From Notospermus geniculatus (lineage: Eukaryota > Nemertea > Pilidiophora > Heteronemertea > Lineidae): a stretch of 64,000 nt of DNA. Both the position numbers and the translations under genes were made by a program. A model generated the notes under the pieces. It made no database searches. It saw only the letters and a program-made list of their open reading frames with translations, and had not been told where the DNA came from. This document shows, in pieces, positions 1 to 12,300 of the stretch; within the stretch, counting starts at the first letter, position 1; every line of letters starts with the position of its first letter. Location: contig NMRB01000712.1 of NCBI GenBank assembly GCA_002633025.1, positions 155,770 to 219,769 on the forward strand, given 5' to 3'.

Positions 1-242
1 ACAAATCCCAAATCCCAAGTTCTGCGCACTTCCGCCGAAATAGCAACAAGAACCTCGATCTGAAACCAGCTGACATGACGCAATCCGTGATTCAGCAATG
101 GTCAACTCTGATGTAACGTCGTCCAAGTCACTGTCGTGGGGTTCTCTGCGTCACGTCATTCAGTTTCAGACCGAGGTTCTTGTTGCTATTTCGGCGGAAG
201 TGCGCAGATCTTTCCCGTTTTCGTCAATTTGGGATTTGTCTA
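1..242. mobile_element. Foldback/MITE element, family A (copy 1, cut by window edge)
   Basis: The two halves are reverse complements: the left half runs from ACAAATCCC through CGCACTTCCGCCGAAAT to CTCGATCTGAAACCAGCTG, and the right half carries CAGTTTCAGACCGAG, ATTTCGGCGGAAGTGCGCAG and GGGATTTGTC. The same structure recurs near 8091-8325 and in full at 48865-49130, where it ends in TA. No transposase is present, so it is a non-autonomous foldback element. The left terminus is outside the window. Confidence 0.8.
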
Positions 243-1700
243 TAGAGGGGCTCCACTGTAATTTAGTTTGTTCCATCTTTTTGTGTGGCATCTTCTTTTG
301 TGCATATCTTTCTCTGAAAAACATCAGGTTCTATCCAAAAATGGTCCCAAATTTCTATTCATTTTGACCTCGTTCATCAAGACCTCATCATCTACTTGTA
401 CTTGAGAATGTCAGTCAGACTTTAGGGACTGTTTACTACGTAGAGGGATTTCTCAATAGAAGTGGCTCGTTGTCGTTCAGTTGATGAGAAAGAGCATGGA
501 CAGCATGCTCTGTTTCATCTCCGCCACTGAGCTGAAGTCTGCTCACAACTTGGCGAATGCCGAGCCCGGGATTCAGTGATGAAATTGATGCATTTCTTGC
601 TGCCCTACGCACTTTCTTTGACAGCAGAATATGAAGAAGAAATGCATGTATTTGCCTGACAAAAAAACGTGATGTGTTCAGAATGATCGATGCTTTTACT
701 GCGACTTAGTATTTACAAGGATTGTAAGAAGATGTAGAGCTGTTTGGTTTCAAAGGCTACACAGTCCTCACCGCCGTGATTTGCAAGTATAATTATGGCA
801 GATTTGTCGCCGAGATGAAAAGAAGGAATTAGTTGACCCACTTGTCGAAAGATTCAATCTAAACTCTCCGCGAATGATGCATTTAATCATTTCGAACCAA
901 ACATCTTGCGATACCCCGATAAAACATTCACTGGTACATATTGGAGAAATTCATCTGTAGTCTCTTCTGTTAGGCTGGAATCCCTCCGACGGCGGTGAGA
1001 GAAATGAGATTTGAAGCTGTTTGTAGAGACTGAACATGAGTAACCGTTACTAATTATTATAATCACCAATTTAGCGACTGGTTTCGGATTGATTTTTTCG
1101 GCTCAGATTTCGAGGATATTCTTCAGTTGTGGCTGGGTAAACAACTCAAGTATACTGTTGAGTGAAGACTTGGATTTCTTATAGAACAACCCTCAGTGAT
1201 GTAACAAGATCCTGGCTGTAATTTGTAGAAGTATCAGAGATGGCGTGTCTATCCTCCCAAAATGTACATGCAGGGCTTCCCACTCCATCTTCTCTAAGTC
1301 TCTGATCAAAGTCGAAGATTTCTGACCAATATTTTGGGTGCCTTCTGTTCAAATGGAATTCATCATTCCACCCTGAGGTACATGTACCAGTACTTGGCTC
1401 AAGGTGATGCTCATCAGATACATACATGTACATGTACATGTAGTTCTCTTGTTTTTGAGGGTGGTTACATTTGATATTTTTAGGGGCATGCAATATACAT
1501 GTATGACAGGGTCTATCTTCCTGACTCCATCCTGACTGGAGGTAATTTGTTACGCTGCAATTTGCTTAACTTCTCGCCCTGAAATCACACGCCAACTCAA
1601 TTTCCGCAGTTTACTGCTCATGCTGGCATTAGTTAATTTATACTGTTTTATATGCTACCGCAAAATGGGAGCTCTTCGCAAGTGGAGGGGAGTAAATTCT
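243..1700. other. Intergenic, no gene seen
   Basis: No open reading frame here has a recognisable protein sequence or plausible exon borders. There is a short TACATG-type microsatellite near 1420-1445. I see nothing else I can name. Confidence 0.5.
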
Positions 1701-2505
1701 CCTTGATTGATTGAGTGTCAGAGGTGGACGTATTCAACAGGAAATTAAATTGTTGAGTGGCGGCGCAACATCTCAATTTGATACGGGAGGATTGTGAATC
1801 AAAGATATTTCCTTGCTTCGATGGCTGGGGTGGAGTAAGGCGCTGCTCCAAGGAGGTTCTTGTGGGAGTTGGTCGTCTATCCATGGGTGGAGTAAGGCGC
1901 TGCTCCAAGGAGTTTCTTGTGGGAGTTGGTCGTCTTTGGGTTACTCAACCGTCGAAAACTATGGACATACATGTACCAGTACATCTGTATCAGCATATTA
2001 TTAGGCCTGGGCTGGGGAAACCAACAACAGTGAATTGCCCATTGAGAGCCTACATGTACTTGCCTAAGAAAGCTATCTCATGCAGCAGCACCTAGGTTCT
2101 GACGGTGGTCTCAGTATCGCAACACCTCCATCATCATAAATTGCTGAACTCCGTTCGACGGATAACCTATCACATTATGTTAGGGATATTCTGCAGGATG
2201 TTTAGACTATTAGCCGGCTAGCGTGAATCATCAGTGTGAGTTCTCCTGCATGGTGAGCCATGAGCAGTGATGAGCTGGACCAGTTGCTGGTTGGTTAGCC
2301 TAGCATCCCCTGCTGTCACTGCAGCATGTTTCAGACTGTGGCAGTGATGATGGACAACATTGCTGCTGCCCATGCACGCAGTATCAGAGGTCTGGCAGAA
2401 CTGCTTGGAACACAGAGTCAACCGGAGCCTCTCGTTCTCTGAGAATAGCTGGCTTTGCCTCCATCCCAGACAATATTATCCCTGCCACGCAGCCTGCCTG
2501 GATGA
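1701..2505. repeat. Direct repeat copy A, left of gap 1
   Basis: This block, beginning TGATTGATTGAGTGTCAG, is nearly identical to 3503-4262 on the other side of the gap. Copy A holds a tandem duplication of about 57 bp (around 1830-1938, GGCGCTGCTCCAAGGAG seen twice) that copy B has only once, plus scattered single-base differences. It stops at the gap inside the word CCTGCCTGGATGA, which continues in copy B. This is most easily read as two haplotypes of one locus placed in tandem. Confidence 0.8.
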
Positions 2506-3502
2506 NNNNNNNNNNNNNNNNNNNNNNNNNNNNNNNNNNNNNNNNNNNNNNNNNNNNNNNNNNNNNNNNNNNNNNNNNNNNNNNNNNNNNNNNNNNNNNN
2601 NNNNNNNNNNNNNNNNNNNNNNNNNNNNNNNNNNNNNNNNNNNNNNNNNNNNNNNNNNNNNNNNNNNNNNNNNNNNNNNNNNNNNNNNNNNNNNNNNNNN
2701 NNNNNNNNNNNNNNNNNNNNNNNNNNNNNNNNNNNNNNNNNNNNNNNNNNNNNNNNNNNNNNNNNNNNNNNNNNNNNNNNNNNNNNNNNNNNNNNNNNNN
2801 NNNNNNNNNNNNNNNNNNNNNNNNNNNNNNNNNNNNNNNNNNNNNNNNNNNNNNNNNNNNNNNNNNNNNNNNNNNNNNNNNNNNNNNNNNNNNNNNNNNN
2901 NNNNNNNNNNNNNNNNNNNNNNNNNNNNNNNNNNNNNNNNNNNNNNNNNNNNNNNNNNNNNNNNNNNNNNNNNNNNNNNNNNNNNNNNNNNNNNNNNNNN
3001 NNNNNNNNNNNNNNNNNNNNNNNNNNNNNNNNNNNNNNNNNNNNNNNNNNNNNNNNNNNNNNNNNNNNNNNNNNNNNNNNNNNNNNNNNNNNNNNNNNNN
3101 NNNNNNNNNNNNNNNNNNNNNNNNNNNNNNNNNNNNNNNNNNNNNNNNNNNNNNNNNNNNNNNNNNNNNNNNNNNNNNNNNNNNNNNNNNNNNNNNNNNN
3201 NNNNNNNNNNNNNNNNNNNNNNNNNNNNNNNNNNNNNNNNNNNNNNNNNNNNNNNNNNNNNNNNNNNNNNNNNNNNNNNNNNNNNNNNNNNNNNNNNNNN
3301 NNNNNNNNNNNNNNNNNNNNNNNNNNNNNNNNNNNNNNNNNNNNNNNNNNNNNNNNNNNNNNNNNNNNNNNNNNNNNNNNNNNNNNNNNNNNNNNNNNNN
3401 NNNNNNNNNNNNNNNNNNNNNNNNNNNNNNNNNNNNNNNNNNNNNNNNNNNNNNNNNNNNNNNNNNNNNNNNNNNNNNNNNNNNNNNNNNNNNNNNNNNN
3501 NN
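2506..3502. other. Assembly gap 1 (Ns)
   Basis: A run of 997 N characters. Apparent reading frames spanning it are artefacts of translating Ns. Confidence 0.99.
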
Positions 3503-4262
3503 TGATTGATTGAGTGTCAGAGGTGGACGTATTCAACAGGAAATTAAATTGTTGAGTGGCGGCGCAACATCTCAATTTGATACGGGAGGATTGTGAATCA
3601 AAGATATTTCCTTGCTTCGATGGCTGGGGTGGAGTAAGGCGCTGCTCCAAGGAGGTTCTTGTGGGAGTTGGTCGTCTATGGGTGACTCAACCGTCAAAAA
3701 CTTTATGGACATACCAGTACATCTGTATCAGCATATTACATTGTATTAGGCCTGGGCTGGAGAAACCAACAACAGTGAATTGCCCATTGAGAGCCTACAT
3801 GTACTTGCCTAAGAAAGCTATCCCATGCAGCAGCACCTGGGTTCTGACGGTGGTCTCAGTATCGCAACACCTCCATCATCATAAATTGCTGAACTCCGTT
3901 CCACGGATAACCTATCACATTATGTTAGGGATATTCTGCAGGATGTTTAGACTATTAGCCGGCTAGCGTGAATCATCAGTGTGAGTTCTCCTGCATGGTG
4001 AGCCATGAGCAGTGATGAGCTGGACCAGTTGCTGGTTGGTTAGCCTAGCATCCCATGCTGTCACTGCAGTGTGTTTCAAACTGGCAGTGATGATGGACAG
4101 CATCGCTGCTTGGCCACGCACGCAGTATCTATATCAGAGGTCTGGCAGAACTGCTTGGAACACAGAGTCAACTGGAGCCTCTCATTCTCTGAGAATACAT
4201 GTAGCTGGCTTTGCCTCCGTCCCAGACAATATTATCCCTGCCACGCAGCCTGCCTGGATGAT
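3503..4262. repeat. Direct repeat copy B, right of gap 1
   Basis: Second copy of 1701-2505, with SNPs, small indels and only one 57-bp unit. It contains a decayed member of the dispersed inverted-repeat family B (about 3646-3815). Confidence 0.8.
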
Positions 4263-5265
4263 GGAGGGTCTTGATTTGCCCTTGGTCACAGATCTGACTC
4301 TGTGCATCAGATTTGATGATGATTCATCCAGCTGCCACGACCAGTTGCACTTTGCATGATGAGTGAAGTTATCACGCATTCCGAGCAGGACCATTTACGA
4401 AGATAGCAAGCTACTATGTTGATAGCTAGGAGCAACATAGCGTTGATGGCGGACTATGATGTTGTGCCTAACAACGTGCCAAGCTGTGGGTAGGCGGGAT
4501 GAATGTGACTGAGGTAAATTGTCAAGGGACACAGTTGATTGGCAAGGTCAAGGTCAAATCAATGTCAAGGTCTGGTACTAGTCAATGACCTTGTATTCAG
4601 CAACACCACAGATGATTGTCACAAAAGGGTAGGTGGGTGGGAACCTGCTGCCATGGCCTACAAAAAAGCAAAGTCCTTGACCATTTAGGCACAGCATCAT
4701 CATTCTCGGCATCTCTTCTTTTACCGAGCTGTGGCCCGTCCCCTCCTCTGTCCTGTTGCTATTGGATTTCTTGCTGGCTGGATGATGCAGTCTCAAAGTT
4801 GAACAGCAGAAATTTCTTGGGAGCAATCATCGGTCTCCATGGCAACTGAATGACCCATAAACAATCCAGTGGTATGGAGACGATGGCTAATTCAATGGAT
4901 TAATTTCTTTATGTTTATAAACCACTTGCTGAGGTCCACATGAACAAAAATTATCCTCTCTTAATTAGATTGGAGCAAAAAACCATGAGCAGATCTGGTC
5001 AACTGCCTTGCCTCCGTGCGAACTGATGGGCCTTTGGTATCACGTTCAAGAACTGGGCCGGTTCATATATCCTGAGAACATCAGGGGTTCTCAATGCTCG
5101 CTCCCTTCGTCACCACACACGAAGGTGATGAAGGGGCAAACGCTAAGAAGCCTTGATGCTCTCAGGGTGGGTTGAATAATGCAGAAAGAGCTTTTTCCAG
5201 AAGTAGCACGGTAAGGAAAGAACATGCTTCGGCAGTTTCGCATATGCTGTTGCATGCAATATACT
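4263..5265. other. Intergenic, no gene seen
   Basis: No supportable exon. Around 4541-4572 there are overlapping AAGGTCA half-sites (GGCAAGGTCAAGGTCAAATC), a motif that clusters again at 18476-18545 and 48066-48138. Confidence 0.45.
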
Positions 5266-5409
5266 AGGGGCCGGTTGCACAAAACTCATGTTAGCGCTAA
5301 CATGGTGTTAGCGCTAACTTTTATGTTAGATGACGTCAAAATCCATTGTCATTTTACGTCATTTAACATGATGCTAGCGCTAACATGAGTTTTGTGCAAC
5401 CCAGCCCTG
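5266..5409. mobile_element. MITE with GGTTGCACAAAACTCATGTTAGCGC ends
   Basis: A 144-bp inverted repeat: the left arm GGTTGCACAAAACTCATG-TTAGCGCTAAC is mirrored by the right arm GTTAGCGCTAG-type sequence ending TGAGTTTTGTGCAACC. The arms themselves contain the palindrome TTAGCGCTAA. There is no coding capacity. Confidence 0.8.
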
Positions 5410-6939
5410 GAGGCTAGAAGACCTTGGTGGTCATAACAGGCTGATGAGATGATCATAAACGCCACCAAACTGACTGATTTGCAGACCATGCTTTTTCGTA
5501 CATCGAAATAAATGGTCGATTCCACATCAATTTGCCGTACCGTCGTACTGGAACTGCTGGTAACTGCCACGCCTCAAATATCACTGCCTGGCTATGAAGA
5601 GCAAAGACAAGTAAAGCTAATGGCTTTGGTTTGCAAACAGATGTCTTTTTCTCAGGAATGAAGTCACTGCCACTGCACGCCCAAGATTCATGGCGTTATC
5701 GACAAGCTTTGAAAATTTAATGAAGGGGAGGACTGCTGTTGCATTCTGTGTCGCCGGATCTACAGCAGCCATGGGCGGGTTGGTAAACCTCAGGCTGGTC
5801 GAAGTAGATTGTAGTCTTCAGGTGTTTTCGTAGATGAATTGTGTGTTGTCATAAATGCATAAAAAAATTATGGTGTCATCTCGGCTAAAATGCCAAGCTA
5901 GGGCAATGCATCAATGTTTAGGATGGATTCAACAAGGACTCGGTCAATCCATGAGCGTAGTTTGAAGGGCGAACTAACCGCAGGCCTTGATACATGTATG
6001 TCAAGAAGGGGCTCAATAAAGCGACACAGTTTCTGTCTCATCAGAACTTCTAAACGTTGACGGCACTTGACTGCCATTCACTCCACTGGATGATTGTGAA
6101 GAGAAACTGCGTGTTCGAACAGTGGATGTGCTACAATCGTGCATTCGCTGGTTACACACTTACATTGTGTGCCCACTGACTCACGCTGTCACTGCAGATA
6201 GAGAATATCCGACCCAGAAGATATTCAATGCTGTGTCCTTGTGTTGAAAGGAAATTGATTTCCTGTAGCTCTTGTCTGTTGCCATTGACATCGTTTCTTC
6301 TGATTTGAGTCCATTTTTACGAAAACCTTAAAAAGAGGCAGGGAAGTCAGTATTTGTAGACGTCATTGGCAACAGGATATTTGATGAAGTTGACCAAGGA
6401 GTCGGTCAGTTGGCTGAAAATGGTGTGAGAAAACTCTTATGAGGAGAGGCATCCCTCATTTCATTTCTTCGTGTAACATCTCATATTGAATATCCACCAA
6501 ACTATTGCAATCTGAGCATTTTCTGGGCTTATTCATAAAGGTATTGCGTTGATCTTGATGTATGGGCCTCGCAGTAACGGATCACTCGTATATTCCGAAT
6601 AGCGGGAATACTCATAAATATCGCGGCTGCATATCACGATAAAATGCGTCAGGTATGCTGTTGGGAACATACCGAGCTTCTTTTCATGTTTGTATTGGTT
6701 CACACAGGTAAACAAGCTGCTGGAGTTCAGCTGAGATGAAGGGACTTGGTGAATCTGTTGAGCTTGTTAGTTGAAAGTTGAGCTTCTTGAATGTTTGTTT
6801 GTGGGATGTTGAAGTCCTTCCTCTGGAACCGATGTATGGAATATTCCAGCAATGAGCATCCATGGTAACCTGCAACAAGAGGAAAAGAAAGTTAAATTGG
6901 TGGTTTAGATTGCGGGATGGGTCTGAATTGCTTTGCTGG

Positions 6940-7062
6940 AACTGGAGCTGTCAGTTAGTTGACCAATAGGTGTCACTACAGCCCAATTCAATGCCTAGCG
7001 GAGCCAATTGGGAGGATGTTGTTTTGTATTGATCTGCTAGAACTTTGCTGCCATCTTTTGGC
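6940..7062. repeat. Dispersed repeat, inverted relative to 8345-8495
   Basis: The segment containing GTTGACCAATAGGTGTCACT, CCCAATTCAATGC and AGAACTTTGCTGCCATCTT reappears in reverse complement at 8345-8495 (GATGGCAGCAAAGTTCCAGC, GAATTGGGCC, GTGACACCTGTTGGTCAAC). Two diverged copies about 1.3 kb apart indicate an interspersed repeat. Confidence 0.65.
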
Positions 7063-8090
7063 AAGAAGTGTGACTAACTGTTCCTATTGACTTGGGTTTG
7101 AACTCTGTTTGATCCGTGCCTCCATCAGCTTTATCAGTGATACATGCCCCAGTGGCTTGTAAGGAGGGGATACTGAGATAAAACGTGGTCATTAAGAAGT
7201 AACTATGGTTCATTAAGGGTCACTTGGGAAGCTAGTCCATGGATGCATGGCATGGGCTGGCGTTGATGCTCAAATTCTTACATTAACCACTTCTGTGCCA
7301 ATTTCCAATATACCACAACAGTGCGTCGACTATGACACTGAATGCTGAAGGTAGGTGAAGAGGTACGCCATGATGCCATTTTAGTTGGAAATTACGTAAC
7401 AACATATGTCATGGCCGTGGCTGCAGTAATGTTTCCCCGGGTTACCAGAACTTGACACTTTTCTTGATAACACCAAAATACAGCCGGCACTGAAGTGAAG
7501 GCATCCCAACTGTTCGTTGTGTTGTAGCAGACGCCTGTTCGTTGTCTTAAGCTGCAGTTTACCTTTGTAGTAGAGTTTCCCTGGATATTTAATGGATAAA
7601 ATCTTGATCATTCTGTCGGTTCGATGATAAATTTACCTGTATCCTGAACATTTCCTTGGTGGAAGCGGAACTGGTGAAAAACGGTGTGGTTTAGCGGCTC
7701 AGTAGGAGGCTTTCGTAGACAGAAAACATAAATTGTAGAAATGTTCTTTATTCTGTTTGTGTTAGGTGTTCAAGAGACTCCTGAAGGCAAAAGATCAAAG
7801 GGAAGACTGCGTACTGTGTAGGCCTACATTACATGGTAGTCTGGATGGAAATAAATGGGGAAATTCCAGTGAAGCTTAGTTTAGAAAGATGATAATCCAT
7901 CAGTAGGTGTACTCAGTGAACCTTCTGATTCATCTGAAGGAAAGGGGCTCGAAGATGAATGTGTAAACAAGTTTAGAGTGATTTCACAATAGAACAGAAC
8001 AACCCAAGTGCTCTATTGTTGTCATTCAGTGACTTGCCTTTACAGGGCTTTCAGAGTCAGTCAGTCATTTTATGCCCATTTGGCCCACAC

Positions 8091-8325
8091 AATAGATGAT
8101 TCTCGTATTCGCAGAGCTGTGCACCTCCGCCGAAATCGCAACCACAACCTCGATCTGAAACCAGCTGACGTGACGCAATCCGTGATTCAGCAATGGTTGA
8201 CTCTGACGCAACGTCTTCAAAGTGACTGTTGTGGGGTTCTCTGCCTCACGTCATTCAGTTTCAGACCGAGGTTATGGTTGTGATTTCGGCGGAAGTGTGC
8301 AGATCTTTCTCGTTTACGTCAATAG
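8091..8325. mobile_element. Foldback/MITE element, family A (copy 2)
   Basis: Shares with 1-242 and 48865-49130 the arms GCACCTCCGCCGAAATCGCA and GATTTCGGCGGAAGTGTGCA, plus the centre ACGTGACGCAATCCGTGATT. Its outer ends are degraded, so the borders are approximate. Confidence 0.7.
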
Positions 8326-8344
8326 GAGCAGTCAGCCGCGCATG

Positions 8345-8495
8345 TTACCAACAGATGGCAGCAAAGTTCCAGCGGACCAATGTACAGGAAAATCTACGTG
8401 ATTGCTGCTCGATCAATAATGACTGGGTCCGCTATATGCATTGAATTGGGCCGTAGTGACACCTGTTGGTCAACTCGCTGACAGCTCCTATTTGA
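8345..8495. repeat. Dispersed repeat, inverted copy of 6940-7062
   Basis: See 6940-7062: the same word order in reverse complement with about 10-20% divergence by eye. Confidence 0.65.
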
Positions 8496-8762
8496 GAATT
8501 GTCTATACCGGTACATGGAGGTGGTGACAACAGCAGAAGACATGGCTATTCTGCCAATTGTCCCATGGATCACTCGGTACACTACACTGAGTGAAATGCT
8601 CCTTGAGTTCCCCACAATCCTGGTAGTCAAAACATTGCTGATCCTTCTTTTCTAAATTGTCTTTCCAGGCCTCTCTTGCCAACCAGTATGCGAAAGAAAT
8701 ACTTCCTCCAGGACAAGACACAAATCATCTCGGAGGTAGGTCTGAACTCTGATTTAGGACAG

Positions 8763-9160
8763 GGTGCTGCATACTCCACATGCGAGTTTTCGTCCGCAAG
8801 TTGGCTCTCTATGGGCAACTCAACCATAGAAAGCTATGGATAGTCGTTTGTGTCTTGTCTTAGTTCACTAGTAAGTTGTAAGGAAAGCTACAATGTTAAC
8901 TCGTCTGTCCCCAGAGTCCAGCAGACGGCGTCTTCTGTCAAAGTTTTCTCACATCCTGTGGTACTGATTGCAAAATATTTGAAGAAATATTGTTTCTATG
9001 AACCATCTGAAGAATGTTTCTTCAAATTCTTTCCAATTCATTCCCAAAGATTTCAGAAAACTTCAGCGGAAGATACTGTCTGCTAAAACCTGGGGGCAGA
9101 TGAGTTTTAAATTGCCCACTGAGAGCCAACTCGCAAGAAAAGTCTCATGTGGAGTTTGTT
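8763..9160. repeat. Inverted-repeat element, family B
   Basis: The left arm contains CTCCACATGCGAG and GTTGGCTCTCTATGGGCAAC; the right arm contains TTGCCCACTGAGAGCCAACT and CTCATGTGGAG in reverse complement. It belongs to a family seen at least seven times in the window. Confidence 0.65.
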
Positions 9161-9313
9161 TTAGGACAGAGAGTGCGGTCTTTGTTATCTATCGTTGGTC
9201 TGTAGTCTGCAATATCAGAAATACCTCATATCATTGTCATGGTTTTCAATCTTTTGATGAATCTTCCCCATTGTCACCCGCTGGCCCTGACTCATTTGTT
9301 CGTCACTTTACAG

Positions 9314-12300
9314 ACCGTTGACCACTGCTACTACCACGGAACCATCGAAAACCTACCGCAGTCCAGCATCGCTGTGAGCACGTGTAACGGTTTGAGTGGA
9401 CTCATACAGCTGAGGAACGCCACCTATATCATACAACCGCTCAAGGGAGGTGACATGGGTGTAAGTTGACATTTTGTCCCCCAATATTAAATGACTGCAA
9501 TATTTCACCCCAATGTCAAATTATGTCTGATAGCTTGAGACGAATTCAGCAGTTTAATCTGACAAGGAGCTCCGGTACTGTGTGCGTCTGTGTGTGTGTG
9601 TGTGTTGCTCATTGACCACTTGTCTATCTTCTCTAGAATTGGGAAGAAAAAAAATTGGCTGATATTCTGTGATACCGTATTTGCAGATTATATACACATA
9701 TTTTATTAAAGTTAAAGTTAAAGTTTGGGTTTATAGTCTGATATCAACTACGGTAGAGGTGTCATCCGACTTCACACTTTAACCCCAGTCTGTCCTGAAA
9801 CCTTTCAGTAGAACTCAGATGAGCTGCTCATTCAGCGCTACAATCTGAGCATTTCCGACCGGTACCCATTTATACACCTGGGTGGAGAGAGGCCAGTAAG
9901 GCAAAGAGACCTGCCCAAAGTCTCACGCCAGCAGCGGGATTCGAACCCGGGATCCTCTGACCGCTAGTCGGAGGCCCGAACCACTACACCACCGTGGCTC
10001 CTTTATCCTGAAGGAATCTATGTAACTTTCCCATATCACATTCCACTCCATTGGGATTCTTCACAGGAATTTGAAATGCCTTCTCCATGTATCTTCCACT
10101 CCAATCAATTGGAGCGTGCGGTGGGAGTTGATAAAATTATGGTACATATTCCCCGTTGGAGAATTTTGACGCCAGCTGGTGTTATTTTGGGATAACATAT
10201 CAGTATCGTGATGTTGTTATCCGTGACCTTGGAAAGTTAACCCTTTCATTTTGTCGCTTCTCAAGGTCAGTTTCAACGCTCCGTATCTCAACGTTTTCTC
10301 AACTGGCCTGGACTCACCTGTAGCGGGGCGTGTTCTGTTCTCATAGGAATAGCTAGGTGCCTCATGGAACAACTTCCTATTAAAATTACTGCCGGCAGAT
10401 GATAATTCTATTGATATGAATCCTGAATGTGTAAAATTGATAATACCGGTAATCATTTCGAGCTACAAAAATTAGGGACTTACAGTACTGGAAACAGTTT
10501 TACATTGATACAAGTATGCATGTATTATATCGGTCAGTATGGTGTTAAAAGACCAGCTGCGGGTGCACGTAGTTCTGATGCTGTGTACTCCAACAATGGC
10601 AGGTATTATAGTTATGAACAATAGTCAAGTGTACTCGTGAAACAAAAATCCATATTTCTGTGTTTAGTGCGGAAATTGGGGGTCATTGTTATTGAAAATG
10701 AATGAGTCATTGATAAGAATAAAAAAAGCACTATTTCTATCTTGGTCTCATTCTGTTTGAGTAGGAAATAAAACTTCATTCTGTCGATCCCTTTTGAGGT
10801 CAATTGTAAAAATCAGACGTGAGCCCTTTTGACATTCCTGATGCCTACCTCCCATTCCCTGTCTCAATATGATTCAGTTGTATCGTTGCGATACACTGAG
10901 TGTAGACTAGTTCTCTGTACTTTCTTCCAGATCAACCACCCACATGTGCTGTATCGGGCGGTGAATGAACGAAGTGGAAACTGCGGCGTCCATGATGAAC
11001 ATTGGCTGCGATATCAGGATCTTCACGAAGAGGAATACGTCAGGAGGACCAAGGAACGGAGTGTTGACCCAGAAAAGGTATACTGTAAAACATTTCCCCA
11101 TCAAATCCCAACAGATTCCATGCGTGGGACGTCAAGGAGTGGTGCATTCTGTGTTCATTCAATCCTAAAGCTGCTCCTCCACACCAACAATTTCTCGTGC
11201 AATTGGCTCTCAATGGGCAATTCACCATGTTTGGTCTCCTGCAGCTTATATTGAATCCAATGAGATGAATGAATGACTACCCCTGGTTCTCTTGAGTTAT
11301 GTTGCCCATAAAGAGCCAACTTGCACAAGAAGCCTCTCACGTGGAGGAGCACCTGAACCAGCCAGTTAGAAATAGGAAGTGGCGACTTGAGCAGGATCAA
11401 ATTCGCAGCCAAAATTAATGGATTTCTTCTTTGAGTTCAGTGGAAACGTGTAGAGCCACCTGTTGGGCAAGATGGAAACTGTTATTCTTTATTTCTTCAG
11501 ATAAAAGAAGATGTTGCTACCGTGACCAAAGTGGTGGAGTTGGCCTTGGTTATTGATAATAAATTGGTAAGCGCTGTCCTTAATAAAAAGGTGTTCTCCT
11601 GGTAGAGGTGTCCCTGGTGGGGTGTTCAACTTTTGTGTGGTGATGAATTCTCTTTTTACACAAATTATCATCTTTTTCAGTTTCATATGAATAATAACAC
11701 AAGTGAGCGTGAGATTGTTGAGAAGGTGATCGGGATGGTGAACATTGCTGACGCGGTGAGTTGTCTTGGCCTCTAGTTTCTGATTTCAAATCTAAGGAAA
11801 TGTCAACCACGATATTGACGATAGGTTTTCCACGATTTTCTTCGTTTCAGTATTTCAAAGTCCTCAACGTCAATCTGTCCATCGTTTACATCGAAGTTTG
11901 GAACACCGAGGATCAGATGACGATGGACGCTAACATTCGTCAAACTCTCCAAAACCTTCTGCTGTATAAGAAAGGAAGTTTATACCAAGTGCCTCATCAT
12001 ATTTCACATTTGCTCAGGTAGGGTGGACTGCATCATTGCCGTAGTCATTTTGCTGTCTGTGTGGTGCAGTGCCTGCCTGCACCTGTCACATCTGGGGTTG
12101 TGGGTTCAGTTCTCAGCTGTACCCATCCATTCCTCTGTAACCTGTCGAGTTAAGGGATCGCTCTTCATTTTCAGCTCCTATGTATTTTCCACCGATGAAG
12201 TCGGACTTGCCATCCCAGAATCCATCTGTTCTGAACGAGCCATCGGAATCACCCATGTACCGAGTTTATTCCAACCGGTGGAGGTCGCGGCGACCTTGAC

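Larger units (their letters stand above)
5410..9313. other. Upstream region of the ADAM gene, repeat-rich, no exon recognised
   Basis: The signal peptide and first prodomain exons of the ADAM gene should lie upstream of 9314, but I could not find an exon with matching phase and family resemblance here. The region carries several dispersed repeats listed separately. Everything else is unassigned. Confidence 0.4.

Noticed and set aside
1757-2095. ORFs over the GCTGCTCCAAGGAGG repeats (VRRCSKEVLVGVGRL twice)
   Set aside because: They translate the tandem family B repeat arm, not a gene; the same words occur reversed and untranslated elsewhere.
2360-3650. Long open reading frames of 335-410 codons on both strands
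   Set aside because: They are translated runs of N across assembly gap 1; the real sequence in them is only the flanking repeat.
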